Below, piece after piece: positions 42,159 through 51,611 of a stretch of DNA of 64,000 nucleotides; within the stretch, counting starts at the first letter, position 1; each line of letters opens with the position of its first letter. The position numbers and the translations under genes are program-made. Origin of the DNA: Synergistota bacterium. Lineage in GTDB: Bacteria > Synergistota > Synergistia > Synergistales > Synergistaceae. The notes under the pieces are model-generated. The model made no database searches. It was not told the origin of the DNA and saw only the letters and a program-made list of their open reading frames with translations. The DNA lies in assembly GCA_023450745.1 (NCBI GenBank), contig JAEXGR010000016.1, forward strand, positions 3,533 to 67,532, written 5' to 3'.

Positions 42159-43484
42159 CTACGCCTCGGACGCCCGTTTTTTGGAGACCATCTCAGCCAG
42201 CAGCGCCGCCGTGATTCCCATAAAGAGACCAAGCAGCCCGGCAAGGCTGAGGATTTTCAAACCGCCGCGCGATACCGGCTTGCGCGGCAGAATCGGCTTT
42301 TCTACGATCTTGATCGGGTCGGTAGCCTCCACTGTGGTGATGCGCGAAAGCTGGTATTTCTTGGAGAGGTCCACGTAGGAGTCCTGCAAAGTCGTCTTTT
42401 CGCGCTGCAGGCGTTCGACTTCGGTCTCCATCTCCATCAGCCTGGCATACATAAGCGTGTGCTCTTTTTTAAGGCTGGCCGTCTTCACCCTCAGGTCTTT
42501 TATCGAAGCATGGAGCGCCGATATTTCGATCTTAGTGTCTGCCTGAATTGTCTTAAGGTATTTATACTGCTCGTTTTCGAACTCGTCTTCTATATTGAGT
42601 TCCTGCAAGTTTTTAAGTTCCGCCTCGCTAAGGTTCTTAGAGAGAAAGTTCCAAAGCGCCTCTTTGCTCATTCCTTTGGATAATGACTTGGTCTCCTTTT
42701 CAAGCAAGAGAAGCTTTTCCGCGGCTTTGGCTTTGGCCTCCAGCGGCGGGAGCGCGGCGATGTCTTTATTATATTTTGACAAAAATTCAGAGTAGAGTTT
42801 TTCCGTCGTCTGCAGCTGCGCCTTCAGCATTGGGATGGAACTGCCCCGCTGATAGGCCAATAGACTGTTTTCCGTCTTTTCTAAATCTTCTTTGACGGTC
42901 TTCACCGATTCTCCGATGAACTCAAAAGACGAGCCCGCGCGATCGACAAAGTGCTGCGCGTTGCGCTTAATGAAGAGGTTGCTCCAGATGTTAAGCGTGC
43001 TCATCGCCTTTTTAGGGTCTTTATCCCTGAAAGAGACTGTCATCGTCATCTGATTCGGTATCTCTTTTGATGATTCCGCAGATTTCGCCAGCTGCACCTT
43101 CATCTTCCGGCGTATGTCGTCTGTAGTCGGCCTCTCTTCGATCTTTACATCGGAGTAGGCGAGGGTTATCACATCGTCCAGCAAGTCTTCCGCCGTAGCG
43201 AGCGTGATGTAGGTATCGGGGGTAAGCATCCCGGCGCCGCGGTTGTCTGTATTTAACTCGGAGGGTATCGGTGGCAGGAACAGCAGCGTCGCGCGGCTTT
43301 CGTAGGCCCGCGGAGCCGCCATAAGGTAGGCGAAGGCGCCAATGATACAGGCGGCGGCTACAGCCGCAATCATTTTTTTATGTCTCCACAGAGAATCGAT
43401 AATATCGACTAAATCTATCTCCGAACCATCGTCACGCCAACCGTCAAAGTCATTACGTATGATAGGATGTATTTCCTTGTCCAT
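42159..43484 (-). CDS. Wzz/chain-length-determinant (polysaccharide co-polymerase) protein
   Basis: Inner-membrane protein of 441 residues with the Wzz layout: short cytoplasmic start with DLVDIIDSLWRHKKMI, first transmembrane helix about 38-58, a long periplasmic region rich in heptad-like Leu/Glu/Lys (coiled coil about 200-390), and a second helix about 408-432 preceded by the Pro-rich PILPRKPVSRGG. There is no C-terminal tyrosine kinase domain. Such proteins set O-antigen or exopolysaccharide chain length, yet no glycosyltransferase, polymerase or flippase lies nearby, so it is an orphan here. It diverges from the XRE regulator. Confidence 0.9.
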   Translation of the reverse strand: MDKEIHPIIRNDFDGWRDDGSEIDLVDIIDSLWRHKKMIAAVAAACIIGAFAYLMAAPRAYESRATLLFLPPIPSELNTDNRGAGMLTPDTYITLATAEDLLDDVITLAYSDVKIEERPTTDDIRRKMKVQLAKSAESSKEIPNQMTMTVSFRDKDPKKAMSTLNIWSNLFIKRNAQHFVDRAGSSFEFIGESVKTVKEDLEKTENSLLAYQRGSSIPMLKAQLQTTEKLYSEFLSKYNKDIAALPPLEAKAKAAEKLLLLEKETKSLSKGMSKEALWNFLSKNLSEAELKNLQELNIEDEFENEQYKYLKTIQADTKIEISALHASIKDLRVKTASLKKEHTLMYARLMEMETEVERLQREKTTLQDSYVDLSKKYQLSRITTVEATDPIKIVEKPILPRKPVSRGGLKILSLAGLLGLFMGITAALLAEMVSKKRASEA

Positions 43485-43674
43485 AAAAGCACGCTCCTAA
43501 GATAGAATCACCGGTATTTGCAGAGCCATAATGTGATGACCAAAAACTTAATGCCAATTATTATGTAATCTTCATTTTTTGTCAATAACTTACTGCATAA
43601 TTTTGTAGCTATTATATTACAGACAGCAAAGACTCCTCTTTGTAAGGTATTTCTTACATAGAGGTGAGAAACGT

Positions 43675-44022
43675 TTGACTATTGGCAAAAGAATCAAGAA
43701 TATCCGAAAACTTAACAGAATAACTCAAGAAAAGCTCGCTGAATTGCTCGGTGTTTCGCGCGTAACGATTTCTTCATGGGAAAATGACGAAAACGCCCCC
43801 ACCGTTGACAATATCATCTATCTCTCCGAAATATTTCGGGTACCGACCGACTATCTGCTGAAGGGGACGACGGAATCCGATGCCGAAGAGCCAAAAAAGG
43901 TATCAGCTCCGGGACAAGACGATATCTTCCTCAGTTTATTTCAGGCCCTTGGCCCCGCCGAACGCGACGAGGTTATAAAATTCATGCGTTACCAGGAGTT
44001 TTTGTCAAAGGAAAAGCAATAA
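43675..44022 (+). CDS. XRE-family transcriptional regulator
   Basis: DNA-binding protein of 115 residues. An N-terminal HTH_3 (about 4-60) reads KRIKNIRKLNRITQEKLAELL followed by GVSRVTISSWENDENAPT, the standard Cro/CI pattern. The C-terminal 45 residues are acidic and helical with no known domain. The start is TTG at 43675 with AGAGGTGAG upstream. It diverges from the Wzz gene across a 190-base AT-rich gap, so it may regulate that gene and itself. No phage genes are near. Confidence 0.9.
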   Translation: MTIGKRIKNIRKLNRITQEKLAELLGVSRVTISSWENDENAPTVDNIIYLSEIFRVPTDYLLKGTTESDAEEPKKVSAPGQDDIFLSLFQALGPAERDEVIKFMRYQEFLSKEKQ

Positions 44023-44103
44023 TTACCGGGCAGTCTCAAAAAGGCACGGGCGGCTTCCTCTAAGCATCAGGCGCCGCCCGTAAAGATTGGTTTTTATAAT
44101 CTC
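44023..44103 (+). terminator. Probable terminator of the XRE gene
   Basis: ACGGGCGGC (44046-44054) pairs with GCCGCCCGT (44073-44081); a T-run (GGTTTTTAT) begins 10 bases later. Confidence 0.5.
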
Positions 44104-44200
44104 TTATTCCACATATTCTTTGAATCCTCCGCAGCCCTCATTGTCCATTTCCTCGTATGGGGCGAGGCGCGGCGCCAAAATATTTTTACTGCAAAAACCG
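44104..44200 (-). pseudogene. C-terminal fragment of a methionine sulfoxide reductase B gene
   Basis: A minus-strand frame ending at 44104 reads FCSKNILAPRLAPYEEM then DNEGCGGFKEYVE and stop. It aligns with the C-terminus of the intact MsrA-MsrB at 57568 (YCINSAALRFVPYEEM, DKEGYGELKKYVE), including the position of the catalytic Cys, but the rest of MsrB is absent. Relic of a lost or partly duplicated msrB. The rest of the gap 44201-44369 shows nothing. Confidence 0.7.
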
Positions 44201-44369
44201 ATTGATCTCGCGGCGAAAAAACAAAGCAGGCATTGTGCTGCCGCACAAGCCTGCTCTTTGGCAGCCCCTGATGGGGCGATCTTACACACTTGTTCCAGTT
44301 AGGGATAATGTCACCCTCAAAAGGAATTTATGGCATCTTTTGCAGTGAAAACAAGCGGCGTTTTGACTG

Positions 44370-45659
44370 CTATTGATACGCGGCTATTTGCTTACTAACC
44401 GTAACAAATTTTGCCACCGTACAAAAAATACGCATCGCCTCTTCAAGGACGGCAAGCGATGCTGCCGAAGGCGCGATACGAAGGTAGGAATCATCGGGGT
44501 CTTTGCCATAAGGATGAGTAGCTCCTGCCGTTGTGACGGTTACCCCATGATCCTTACATATGTCAAATATCTTTTTCGCACATCCCGCGGGGGCGCGGTA
44601 CATGACAAAATATCCGCCGTCAGGGCGTATGCAGTCTCCGGCCCCCACCGGGGCGAGTTCCTGTTCTATCGCGTTTAGCACTATATCAAAACGAGGCCGC
44701 AAAATAGATGCGTGTCTGTCCATGATCCGCATGATGTTTTCTTTATCCTTCAAGAAACGGGCGTGGCGAAGCATATTGATCTTATCCCACCCAGTCCATA
44801 GAGCGCTCATTCCCTTAGTCACATGCTGGATGTTTTCTTTCGACGCGGCAAAAAGCGCGACCCCCGCGCCGGGAAAAGTCATTTTTGAAGTCGAGCCGAA
44901 CATATATACTCGATTCGGGTTTCCCGCTTTTTTACATTCTGTCAATATATTGAGGATCTCAATCATTTTATACACATAGTGCACCGCATAGGCATTGTCA
45001 TAAAAAATCCGGAAATCATCGGCCGCGGTTTTCATTCTTGCCAAACGTCTGATCGTTTCATCAGAGTATGAAATCCCCGACGGATTTGAATATTTTGGCA
45101 CACACCACATTCCTTTTATGGTTTCATCCTGAGCGACCAGATTTTCCACGATATCCATATCCGGGCCATTCTCACCAAGAGGAACGGCGATCATTTCGAT
45201 GTCAAAATATTCGCAGAAACCGAAATGCCTGTCATAACCAGGGACTGGGCACAAGAATTTGATTTTTGGATAGGAGGACCACGGTCTGGAACCGCCAAGG
45301 ACGCCCTTGCGCAGCGAATGGGCAAGAATTTCGCCTATAATTCCCATCGATGAATTCCCCGCGATCATTATTTCGTCCATACCCACGCCAAGATATTCGG
45401 AGAAAAGTTTTTTGGCTTCTACTATCCCCGTCAAATCGCCGCCATAATTTCGGCAATCGACTCCATCGGAAGAGATATTGACCGTCTTGGAATTTATAGT
45501 ATCCAGCATCTCGTTCGAAACCTCTACCTGTTCTTCAGACGGTATTCCCCTTGCAATCAGCAAGTTTAGGTTTTTTTCTTTATAGTTTTTTAAGGACTCC
45601 TCTAACCTTGTTCGCTCTTCATGTAATTCCGCTAAAGCCATATCCTTATAGGGTTTCAT
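44370..45659 (-). CDS. Aspartate/alanine-type aminotransferase (AAT/MocR-like clade)
   Basis: PLP enzyme of 429 residues, similar to the aminotransferase family with the VPKYSNPSGISYSDETI segment (family YSNPSG, PLP Asn) and GSTSKMTFPGAGVALFA containing the Schiff-base Lys. FYDNAYAVHY supplies the PLP-ring Asp/Tyr. The start chosen is the second downstream ATG (product MKPYKDMAL) with GGAGGG about 10 bases upstream. It is the last gene of a minus-strand set with a class V aminotransferase, two D-aminoacylases and a TRAP transporter. It could deaminate the amino acids released by the D-aminoacylases, which is inference. Confidence 0.9.
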   Translation of the reverse strand: MKPYKDMALAELHEERTRLEESLKNYKEKNLNLLIARGIPSEEQVEVSNEMLDTINSKTVNISSDGVDCRNYGGDLTGIVEAKKLFSEYLGVGMDEIMIAGNSSMGIIGEILAHSLRKGVLGGSRPWSSYPKIKFLCPVPGYDRHFGFCEYFDIEMIAVPLGENGPDMDIVENLVAQDETIKGMWCVPKYSNPSGISYSDETIRRLARMKTAADDFRIFYDNAYAVHYVYKMIEILNILTECKKAGNPNRVYMFGSTSKMTFPGAGVALFAASKENIQHVTKGMSALWTGWDKINMLRHARFLKDKENIMRIMDRHASILRPRFDIVLNAIEQELAPVGAGDCIRPDGGYFVMYRAPAGCAKKIFDICKDHGVTVTTAGATHPYGKDPDDSYLRIAPSAASLAVLEEAMRIFCTVAKFVTVSKQIAAYQ

Positions 45660-45703
45660 TGCACACATTCCCTCCAACGTACGACGTAAATATTATTCAA
45701 TTC

Positions 45704-46921
45704 CTAATTTGCCTGTGCAGACAAAAAGTCTTTTACGGCGGAAAGAAGCGCGTCTATATCCTCTTCTTTTGTGTAATACTGCATCGATACACGTATTCCA
45801 CCAGTACCGGTCGAGCATCTGCATGATACCAATATATTCCTGTCTTTCAAATATTCTACAAGCTTTATTTCCTCTTTTGCCTCTCCGTCCTTCAGCCCAA
45901 AGTTAAATGAAACTGATGAGGACATGTGCTTTCTTATTTTTGAGCTGACGGTGTCAATCCCAAGTTTACGCAGCCCTTCCGTCAGTCTAATATTGAGCGC
46001 GATGATCTTTTCTTCGATATTCTTTTGCCCATACGCCAAATGGAGTTCTGCCGCCCTCATAAGTCCAAGTGCGCCGAGATAATTTCGATAGCCGTTGATC
46101 TCAAACTTCTGTGCCTCGTCAATTATATCCATCTGGTCAAAAGGCGTCTTACCCGGCCAGGAAAGCCATTCGTCATTCATGTAGGCGACATTCTCCGGCC
46201 AGCTTTTCCCAGGCAGCAGGGCGTTAAAGTATGAGTCATAAGGAGGTTCCAGTTCGTGGACAAGCTTTTCACGGATGTATAAGAAGCCAGTGCCAAAAGG
46301 CGATCCGATCCACTTCTTGGCTCCCGCGCCGTAGAAATCAACGCCGCTTTCTCTGACATTGACATCCATCGCGCCCACTTCCTGTACGCCGTCAACCGCA
46401 AGATAAGCTCCATAGTGGTGAGCCAAAGCGCTTATAGCCTTTAAATCCGCGCGGTAACCGTTAACCTCTTGAACTGCGGAGAGCACGATCAGGCGCGTCT
46501 TTTCGTCGATATACTTTTTGAAAATATCCGCAGTGATCTCATTGTCTTCACTCTTTACCTGGCGAATTTCAAAACCGATTTTTTTCTGCTTTCTCGTCAG
46601 GCAGAAATAAGATGCGCCATATTCCAAGTCGCAGATCAAAACATTTTCATCCGGTTTGATCTCCACTAATTCTGCGATGAGTCCCAGCGCGTGCGTGGTA
46701 CTTTCCACCAAGGTTATTTCGGAAGCGCTGCAATGGATAAGCTCCGCCACTTTTTCCCTCGCTCCCCGAATATATCCCTGCATAATTTCACAGCTTTTGG
46801 CATGTATCTCCGGACGTTCATCCTTCAGCAGCGATACAAACTCCTCCGCGCAAGCAAGCACCTTGTGGTCGTAAAGGTTGCTGGCCGCGTTATCCAAATA
46901 AACTATACGGTTGCTGGTCAT
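45704..46921 (-). CDS. Class V PLP aminotransferase (NifS/isopenicillin-N-epimerase-like)
   Basis: PLP enzyme of 405 residues. YLDNAASNLYDH opens the fold, VDGVQEVGAMDV holds the PLP Asp, and GAGAKKWIGSPFGTGFLY carries the Schiff-base Lys. There is no NifS-type Cys persulfide loop; at that site the sequence has SSSVSF and later SCRCSTGTGGIRVS. So it is probably an epimerase, lyase or aminotransferase rather than a desulfurase. In a cluster handling N-acyl-D-amino acids, a racemase or D-amino-acid role is attractive but unproven. It starts 126 bases after the D-aminoacylase stop. Confidence 0.87.
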   Translation of the reverse strand: MTSNRIVYLDNAASNLYDHKVLACAEEFVSLLKDERPEIHAKSCEIMQGYIRGAREKVAELIHCSASEITLVESTTHALGLIAELVEIKPDENVLICDLEYGASYFCLTRKQKKIGFEIRQVKSEDNEITADIFKKYIDEKTRLIVLSAVQEVNGYRADLKAISALAHHYGAYLAVDGVQEVGAMDVNVRESGVDFYGAGAKKWIGSPFGTGFLYIREKLVHELEPPYDSYFNALLPGKSWPENVAYMNDEWLSWPGKTPFDQMDIIDEAQKFEINGYRNYLGALGLMRAAELHLAYGQKNIEEKIIALNIRLTEGLRKLGIDTVSSKIRKHMSSSVSFNFGLKDGEAKEEIKLVEYLKDRNILVSCRCSTGTGGIRVSMQYYTKEEDIDALLSAVKDFLSAQAN

Positions 46922-46969
46922 AATATTTCATCCGCCTTTGATCTTAGGATAATTAATAAAATTCTATAG

Positions 46970-47020
46970 TAATAAAGCCTACTCAAAACGGTATGAACAT
47001 CGAAAATGAATAGGCTTTAT
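46970..47020 (-). terminator. Hairpin after D-aminoacylase 1
   Basis: A 10-bp stem ATAAAGCCTA / TAGGCTTTAT (46972-46981 with 47011-47020) with a 29-base loop, between D-aminoacylase 1 and the class V enzyme. Confidence 0.5.
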
Positions 47021-47046
47021 GGTTTTTAGCAATTATTAGCTATAAA

Positions 47047-48621
47047 TTATTGCCTTTTTAAAGATTTTCCAGCAAATATGCCAGTAGGACAGCCTTTGGC
47101 CAGCGCGATTTTACCATTCACGATGACCCATTCGATTCCATCCGGGCGAACTCGCGGCATGTCAAAGGTTGAGTTGTCATGAACATTGGCCTCATCAAAT
47201 ATCACGACATCCGCGGCCTTGCCCTCAGCAAGATGCCCTCTGTTGTTGAGCCCATACCTGTCAGCGTTGAATTTGGTCAGTTTATGGACAGTCGTCTCCA
47301 GCTTTAGCCCATATTCACGCGACAACCTCAATATCTTTGCAAATGCGCCAAAGGCGCGCGGGTGAACCATACTAAAGCTGCCGTAGCTGTCGCTTCCGAT
47401 AGTATAATAGTCACGCTGGAAAAGCCACATATAGTCATCTTGGAGCTGTTTGCTGATGGCTGGATCGAAAATATCCGCCGCCAGGAGGGATACTTCCAGA
47501 TCGCTTTCGACCAGAATATCCAGGAATGTTTCGCCAAGGCTTTTTCCTCTCAATTTCACAACCTGATCCATAGACAAACCTTCATATTCCGGGTGATTTT
47601 TGACATATGCAAACCGAGCGGGCTTATAGTAACAAAGGTCGTCATAGCTTTTAGAAAGCTCTTCTATGATCTGAGTTCTTAAACTGCTGGAAGTAAGCCT
47701 CTCCATTATCTTTTCGCATCCGCCGTCCTGAATCCAATATGGCAAATAGTAAATACCATAGGTTTCTCCACCGTGATACGGATAGAATTCTGTTGTCACA
47801 TCAGCGCCCTCGCTTATCGCCCTGTCAAACATGCCCGCGATCACTTCCGGCTTCCCGCATGTTTGCGGATACATAGTTTTCGTATGGAGGACATGGGTTC
47901 TTACGCCGAGTTTTTTCGCTATGGAGCAGACCTCTTCATGTCCGTTATTTACAGGGCGGACATGCGTTACAAAAACCGCGCCGCAATCCTTAGTAACAGC
48001 GGCCAACTCTGTCAACTCTTCCGTTGATACGACCGTGGGAAGGGTAGGATAGTAATCAAGGCCGATTGAAAAACCAACTGCGCCCATATTTAAATTTTCT
48101 TTGAGAGCTTCCTTCATTTTGCCCGCGATATTTTCAAATTTTGGCGTTCCCCAACCGCCGGCAAAAATGCGTAAAGACAGATGCCCGACATTAGTAGCTA
48201 CATTTATCGCAGCCTTATCGGCATAATGAAGAAATTCTTCGATATTCGTAGCCTTATACTCGAAGTCTTCATGGTAATCGACCATCCCCGCGTTAAGCCG
48301 GTGTATTTTAGGAAGGTCTTCCGCTCTGGCGGGAACGGTGCCCAAGCCGCACGCAGTGGTGATCACCGTCGTCACACCCTGACAGAGAGCTGACGTCATC
48401 TGTTTGTCATGCTGCACGGTGTTGTCATAATGCGTATGAGGATCGATAAACCCCGGCGAAACCGCCAGCCCTGATACGTCCAGCGTATGCAGCGCCCATT
48501 CTTCGCCTTGAACATCACCGATTTTTACTATTACACCGTTTTTTATAAAAATATTGCTGTAATACGCGGGCTTTCCCGAACCATCATAAATATGCGCGTT
48601 TTTCAACAAAATGTCATACAT
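47047..48621 (-). CDS. N-acyl-D-amino-acid deacylase (D-aminoacylase) 1
   Basis: Amidohydrolase-superfamily enzyme of 524 residues that removes acyl groups from N-acyl-D-amino acids. Metal-site motifs: PGFIDPHTHYD (HxH), a Cys in VITTACGLGTVP (the bridging Cys of D-aminoacylases), FVTHVRP and HVLHTKT (His ligands), and TIGSDSYGS (catalytic Asp). FNADRYGLNNRGHLAEGKAADVVIFD is the usual C-terminal barrel-to-sandwich return. A close paralog at 51612 shares nearly every motif. The two copies flank the TRAP transporter genes in the same direction. Confidence 0.93.
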   Translation of the reverse strand: MYDILLKNAHIYDGSGKPAYYSNIFIKNGVIVKIGDVQGEEWALHTLDVSGLAVSPGFIDPHTHYDNTVQHDKQMTSALCQGVTTVITTACGLGTVPARAEDLPKIHRLNAGMVDYHEDFEYKATNIEEFLHYADKAAINVATNVGHLSLRIFAGGWGTPKFENIAGKMKEALKENLNMGAVGFSIGLDYYPTLPTVVSTEELTELAAVTKDCGAVFVTHVRPVNNGHEEVCSIAKKLGVRTHVLHTKTMYPQTCGKPEVIAGMFDRAISEGADVTTEFYPYHGGETYGIYYLPYWIQDGGCEKIMERLTSSSLRTQIIEELSKSYDDLCYYKPARFAYVKNHPEYEGLSMDQVVKLRGKSLGETFLDILVESDLEVSLLAADIFDPAISKQLQDDYMWLFQRDYYTIGSDSYGSFSMVHPRAFGAFAKILRLSREYGLKLETTVHKLTKFNADRYGLNNRGHLAEGKAADVVIFDEANVHDNSTFDMPRVRPDGIEWVIVNGKIALAKGCPTGIFAGKSLKRQ

Positions 48622-48641
48622 TGTATTCCCCTCTTGTAGTC

Positions 48642-48682
48642 ATGCGCGAGGTTATACTACAAAACTAAAAAACCTCGCGCAT
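48642..48682. other. 12-bp hairpin between TRAP and D-aminoacylase 1
   Basis: ATGCGCGAGGTT (48642-48653) with AACCTCGCGCAT (48671-48682), perfect, with a 17-base loop. On the minus strand the T-run lies in the loop, so it is more likely an RNA-processing or stability element than a terminator. Confidence 0.55.
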
Positions 48683-48708
48683 TTAATTATTAGAATATGA
48701 TATTATTT

Positions 48709-49716
48709 TTACAAAGATTTTTTCCACGCATCAATAGCTTGATCAAATACTTTTTCACCTATTTCTTTTCTCAGCTTAGGCCAAGAATAATCCTGTGCGT
48801 TTTTCTTAAAAGCTTCGTGCTCGGCTTTTGTCAGTTTAATGATTGTACGCCCGTTCTCCTGATATTTTTTAGCGTATTCTTCTTCTATTCGTTTGCAATC
48901 CGCAATACGTTTATGTTCTATCTTTTCCCCTATTTCGGTTATCGTTTTCTGATCCTCTCTCGAAAGCTTATTCCAAACATCTTTATTTACCAGAATAAAT
49001 TGCACGTCTGGCTGAACATTTACCGGTAAGTAACACTTGGTAACATCACGGAAGTTTAAATAGACAGCTTCAATACCAGCACCGTAGGTTCCTTCGACTA
49101 TTCCTGTCTGTAATGCTGTAAAAACTTCACTTGAAGGAAGAGGGGTTCCCATGAAACCAAATGATTCGGCAACAAACCTATAGGTGTTCAGACTTGGGAC
49201 GCGTATTTTTTCTGAATGCTTAGCGTTAGCATTTTTTATATCTTTGGGAATTTTTGAAAAGGCAGCTCCGGTAAAACCATCCATCCACGTACACACTACG
49301 TGCAAGTTATTATCTTCAAACAGTTTATTTATCAGCGCCCTGTATGGAGTGTTTCCGGTATATAACTTAGAGTATTCTTCATAGTTCATTATCATTCCAG
49401 GGATAGCATAGACATCGAGCTTGGGATCAAATTCGGTACTGGGATACCCAATCAAAGCATCAATAGCTCCCATTGAGGTGCGTTCAATCGCAACGTTCGT
49501 TATCCCTAATTGAGCTGCAGGAAATACCTTTATTTTTACCCTTCCAGAGGTCCCCTTTTCAACTTCTGCGGCAAAGTATTTCACATCTTTATCCATTGGA
49601 CTGCCAATTGTGCGGTGGTGGCTAAACTTCCACACAACATTTGCAGCATACAACGGCTGAGAACAAATCAACAACAGCGCTACTACCATAACACTACCCA
49701 AAAGTTTCCTTAGCAT
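48709..49716 (-). CDS. dctP: TRAP transporter solute-binding protein (DctP family)
   Basis: Periplasmic binding protein of 335 residues. The signal peptide has a basic start, a VMVVALLLI core, and probable cleavage after SQPLYA. Family features: WKFSHHRTIGSP near the N-terminus, GKVF-like PAAQLG, the conserved Arg in KIRVPSLNTYR that binds a carboxylate, and the central PSSEVFTALQTGIVEG signature. The ligand is therefore probably an organic acid or acyl amino acid. It is the third of the codirectional DctQ-DctM-DctP genes and precedes D-aminoacylase 1, which suggests uptake of that enzyme's substrate. The base composition here is visibly more AT-rich than in flanking regions. Confidence 0.93.
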   Translation of the reverse strand: MLRKLLGSVMVVALLLICSQPLYAANVVWKFSHHRTIGSPMDKDVKYFAAEVEKGTSGRVKIKVFPAAQLGITNVAIERTSMGAIDALIGYPSTEFDPKLDVYAIPGMIMNYEEYSKLYTGNTPYRALINKLFEDNNLHVVCTWMDGFTGAAFSKIPKDIKNANAKHSEKIRVPSLNTYRFVAESFGFMGTPLPSSEVFTALQTGIVEGTYGAGIEAVYLNFRDVTKCYLPVNVQPDVQFILVNKDVWNKLSREDQKTITEIGEKIEHKRIADCKRIEEEYAKKYQENGRTIIKLTKAEHEAFKKNAQDYSWPKLRKEIGEKVFDQAIDAWKKSL

Positions 49717-49762
49717 CTTTTGTACCTCCTAAAAATATGTATTCGTTGAAAAATCGGCTTTG

Positions 49763-51064
49763 TTATTGAGCCAATCCAAACAACCTAGGTATAAACAGAG
49801 ATATTTGTGGAACATACGTCGTGAGAAGCACTACAGGCATATAACCTAAACACAGAAGTATCAATGTTGGCTTTATTGTATGAGCGAGGTCTGTATCTCC
49901 AATTTTCATTCCAAGGTATAGCAGCGGAGCGTATGGAGGAGTTACACCGGTCATGGCAAGTGTCACGCCTGTAATCGCCGCAAAATGAACAGTATCAACG
50001 CCGATAGCATTTACCAATGGCAGGATAAGGGGAACAACCAAAAATATACTTATCATGTCGGTAACAAGCATACCGAGAAAAACATACAGCAAGAGAATAA
50101 ACAACAAGATAAGATTTTTATTATCGGAGATATTTAGCACAGCGTCAGCCAATTTTTGTGGCAAATCTACCAAGACAAAGGTTTGACTAAGAGCCATACA
50201 GACCATAATCAGCAACATTATCGACCCTACGCTTGTCGCCGCTTCATAAGCACATTTATGTAGATTCTTTCTGTTAAGACCTTTGTAGATAACCAACCCC
50301 ACCACCATGGCGTACATAGCGGAAACTCCGGCTGCTTCAGTAGGAGTCATTATCCCTCCGTATATACCGCCAAGTATAATCACTGGCAACATCAATGCAG
50401 GAAAAGCACCGATAAAATTTTTTGCGACAAGCTCTTTCTTTTTTGCGAAAGTAATCTTTTCTCCCACGACAAGATCTATGTCTCTAACGTAGATCATATT
50501 AATTATAGAAAAAATCGTGATGACCAATAAGCCGGGGCCAACAGTTGAAAGAAAACATGCCAATATCGATGTGTCTGTAACATATCCAAAGGTGATCATT
50601 GCAATACTCGGCGGTATCAAAAGTCCGATTTCTGATGAACACGACAGTAGCGCCGCTGAATACCCCTTTGGGTAACCTTCCTTGGCCATTTGCGGAAGCA
50701 TTATAGGGCCTATTGCCGCTATACCAGTGAGGGCACTTCCTGTTATTGCCCCAATAATGCCGCAAGTAACGACAGATACAATTCCAAGACCGCCTTTTAC
50801 TCTACCGACAAAAATATTAACGAAATCAAGCAGATGCTTAGCAATTCCGCTTTCGCTCATCAGCCCTCCCATAAAGATAAAAAAGGGAACTGACAACAAA
50901 ACAGGGCTCATTATTTGTTGAAGTCCGTATAAAATAACCCCCTGCATACTAACACCGCCTATAAAATGCATGACGGCAAGAGCTATTGCAAAACACATAG
51001 GTACGGGAGTCCCAAAAGCGAGAAACAACGACATGCAAACAATAGAAAGTATGGCAAATTCCAT
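49763..51064 (-). CDS. dctM: TRAP transporter large permease (DctM family)
   Basis: Inner-membrane protein of 433 residues with about 12 hydrophobic helices. It carries the family features VPFFIFMGGLMSESGIAKHLLDF, GGLGIVSVVTCGIIGAITGSA and LPLVNAIGVDTVHFAAI. It is the Na+-driven translocation subunit that works with DctQ and DctP. The start overlaps nothing; it begins 2 bases after the DctQ stop, so the two are coupled. The region is AT-rich compared with the rest of the window. Confidence 0.94.
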   Translation of the reverse strand: MEFAILSIVCMSLFLAFGTPVPMCFAIALAVMHFIGGVSMQGVILYGLQQIMSPVLLSVPFFIFMGGLMSESGIAKHLLDFVNIFVGRVKGGLGIVSVVTCGIIGAITGSALTGIAAIGPIMLPQMAKEGYPKGYSAALLSCSSEIGLLIPPSIAMITFGYVTDTSILACFLSTVGPGLLVITIFSIINMIYVRDIDLVVGEKITFAKKKELVAKNFIGAFPALMLPVIILGGIYGGIMTPTEAAGVSAMYAMVVGLVIYKGLNRKNLHKCAYEAATSVGSIMLLIMVCMALSQTFVLVDLPQKLADAVLNISDNKNLILLFILLLYVFLGMLVTDMISIFLVVPLILPLVNAIGVDTVHFAAITGVTLAMTGVTPPYAPLLYLGMKIGDTDLAHTIKPTLILLCLGYMPVVLLTTYVPQISLFIPRLFGLAQ

Positions 51065-51066
51065 GA

Positions 51067-51579
51067 CTAAAACTCCTCTCCTCTTTTGCTTTCTTTAAAC
51101 ATTTTAAAGTACTTATATGCTTCAAAACATGCATAGAACGTCATTCCAATAAAGCAGATAAAAACTGTGCTTTCATAGGTGACAGTTGGAATTTTTAGTA
51201 TTACACTAAGCTTGCCTCTTTTTAATGAATAGACAAAAAACTCATATGCCCAGCATGTTAACCATCCCATAACGAGAAAAGAAGATGCCGCAGCAATAAA
51301 TCTAATAGCAGTTACATATTTTTTCTTTTTTGAAAAATTTTCAAATATTCTGGCTATTATGTGGCTTTCATCAATTGACGCGTTCAAAGCGCCAAACATA
51401 AACATCATAACAGCGCCTATCATCAATAGTTCATCAATATGATGCGTAGGGATAGACAAGCAATATCTACATAATACTTGCAGTAGCACTAGAAACGATG
51501 TAGAAACCATTAAAACGGTCAATAAAATTTTTATTAACTCACCAATTCGCTTATTCAATTTTGACAGAATGTTTGCCAT
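51067..51579 (-). CDS. dctQ: TRAP transporter small permease (DctQ family)
   Basis: Four-helix inner-membrane subunit of 170 residues that binds DctM. Hydrophobic segments lie near 20-38, 48-66, 90-112 and 128-150. ISTHHIDELLMIGAVMMFMFGA resembles the DctQ core with its conserved EE/DEL segment. First of the three TRAP genes, 32 bases after D-aminoacylase 2, with 2 bases to DctM. Confidence 0.9.
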   Translation of the reverse strand: MANILSKLNKRIGELIKILLTVLMVSTSFLVLLQVLCRYCLSIPTHHIDELLMIGAVMMFMFGALNASIDESHIIARIFENFSKKKKYVTAIRFIAAASSFLVMGWLTCWAYEFFVYSLKRGKLSVILKIPTVTYESTVFICFIGMTFYACFEAYKYFKMFKESKRGEEF

Positions 51580-51611
51580 ACTACATACCTACTTTCTTTA
51601 TCGTTAAGAAT

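Noticed and set aside
45704..46921. Class V enzyme as a second cysteine desulfurase
   Set aside because: It lacks the persulfide Cys loop present in the enzyme at the window start.
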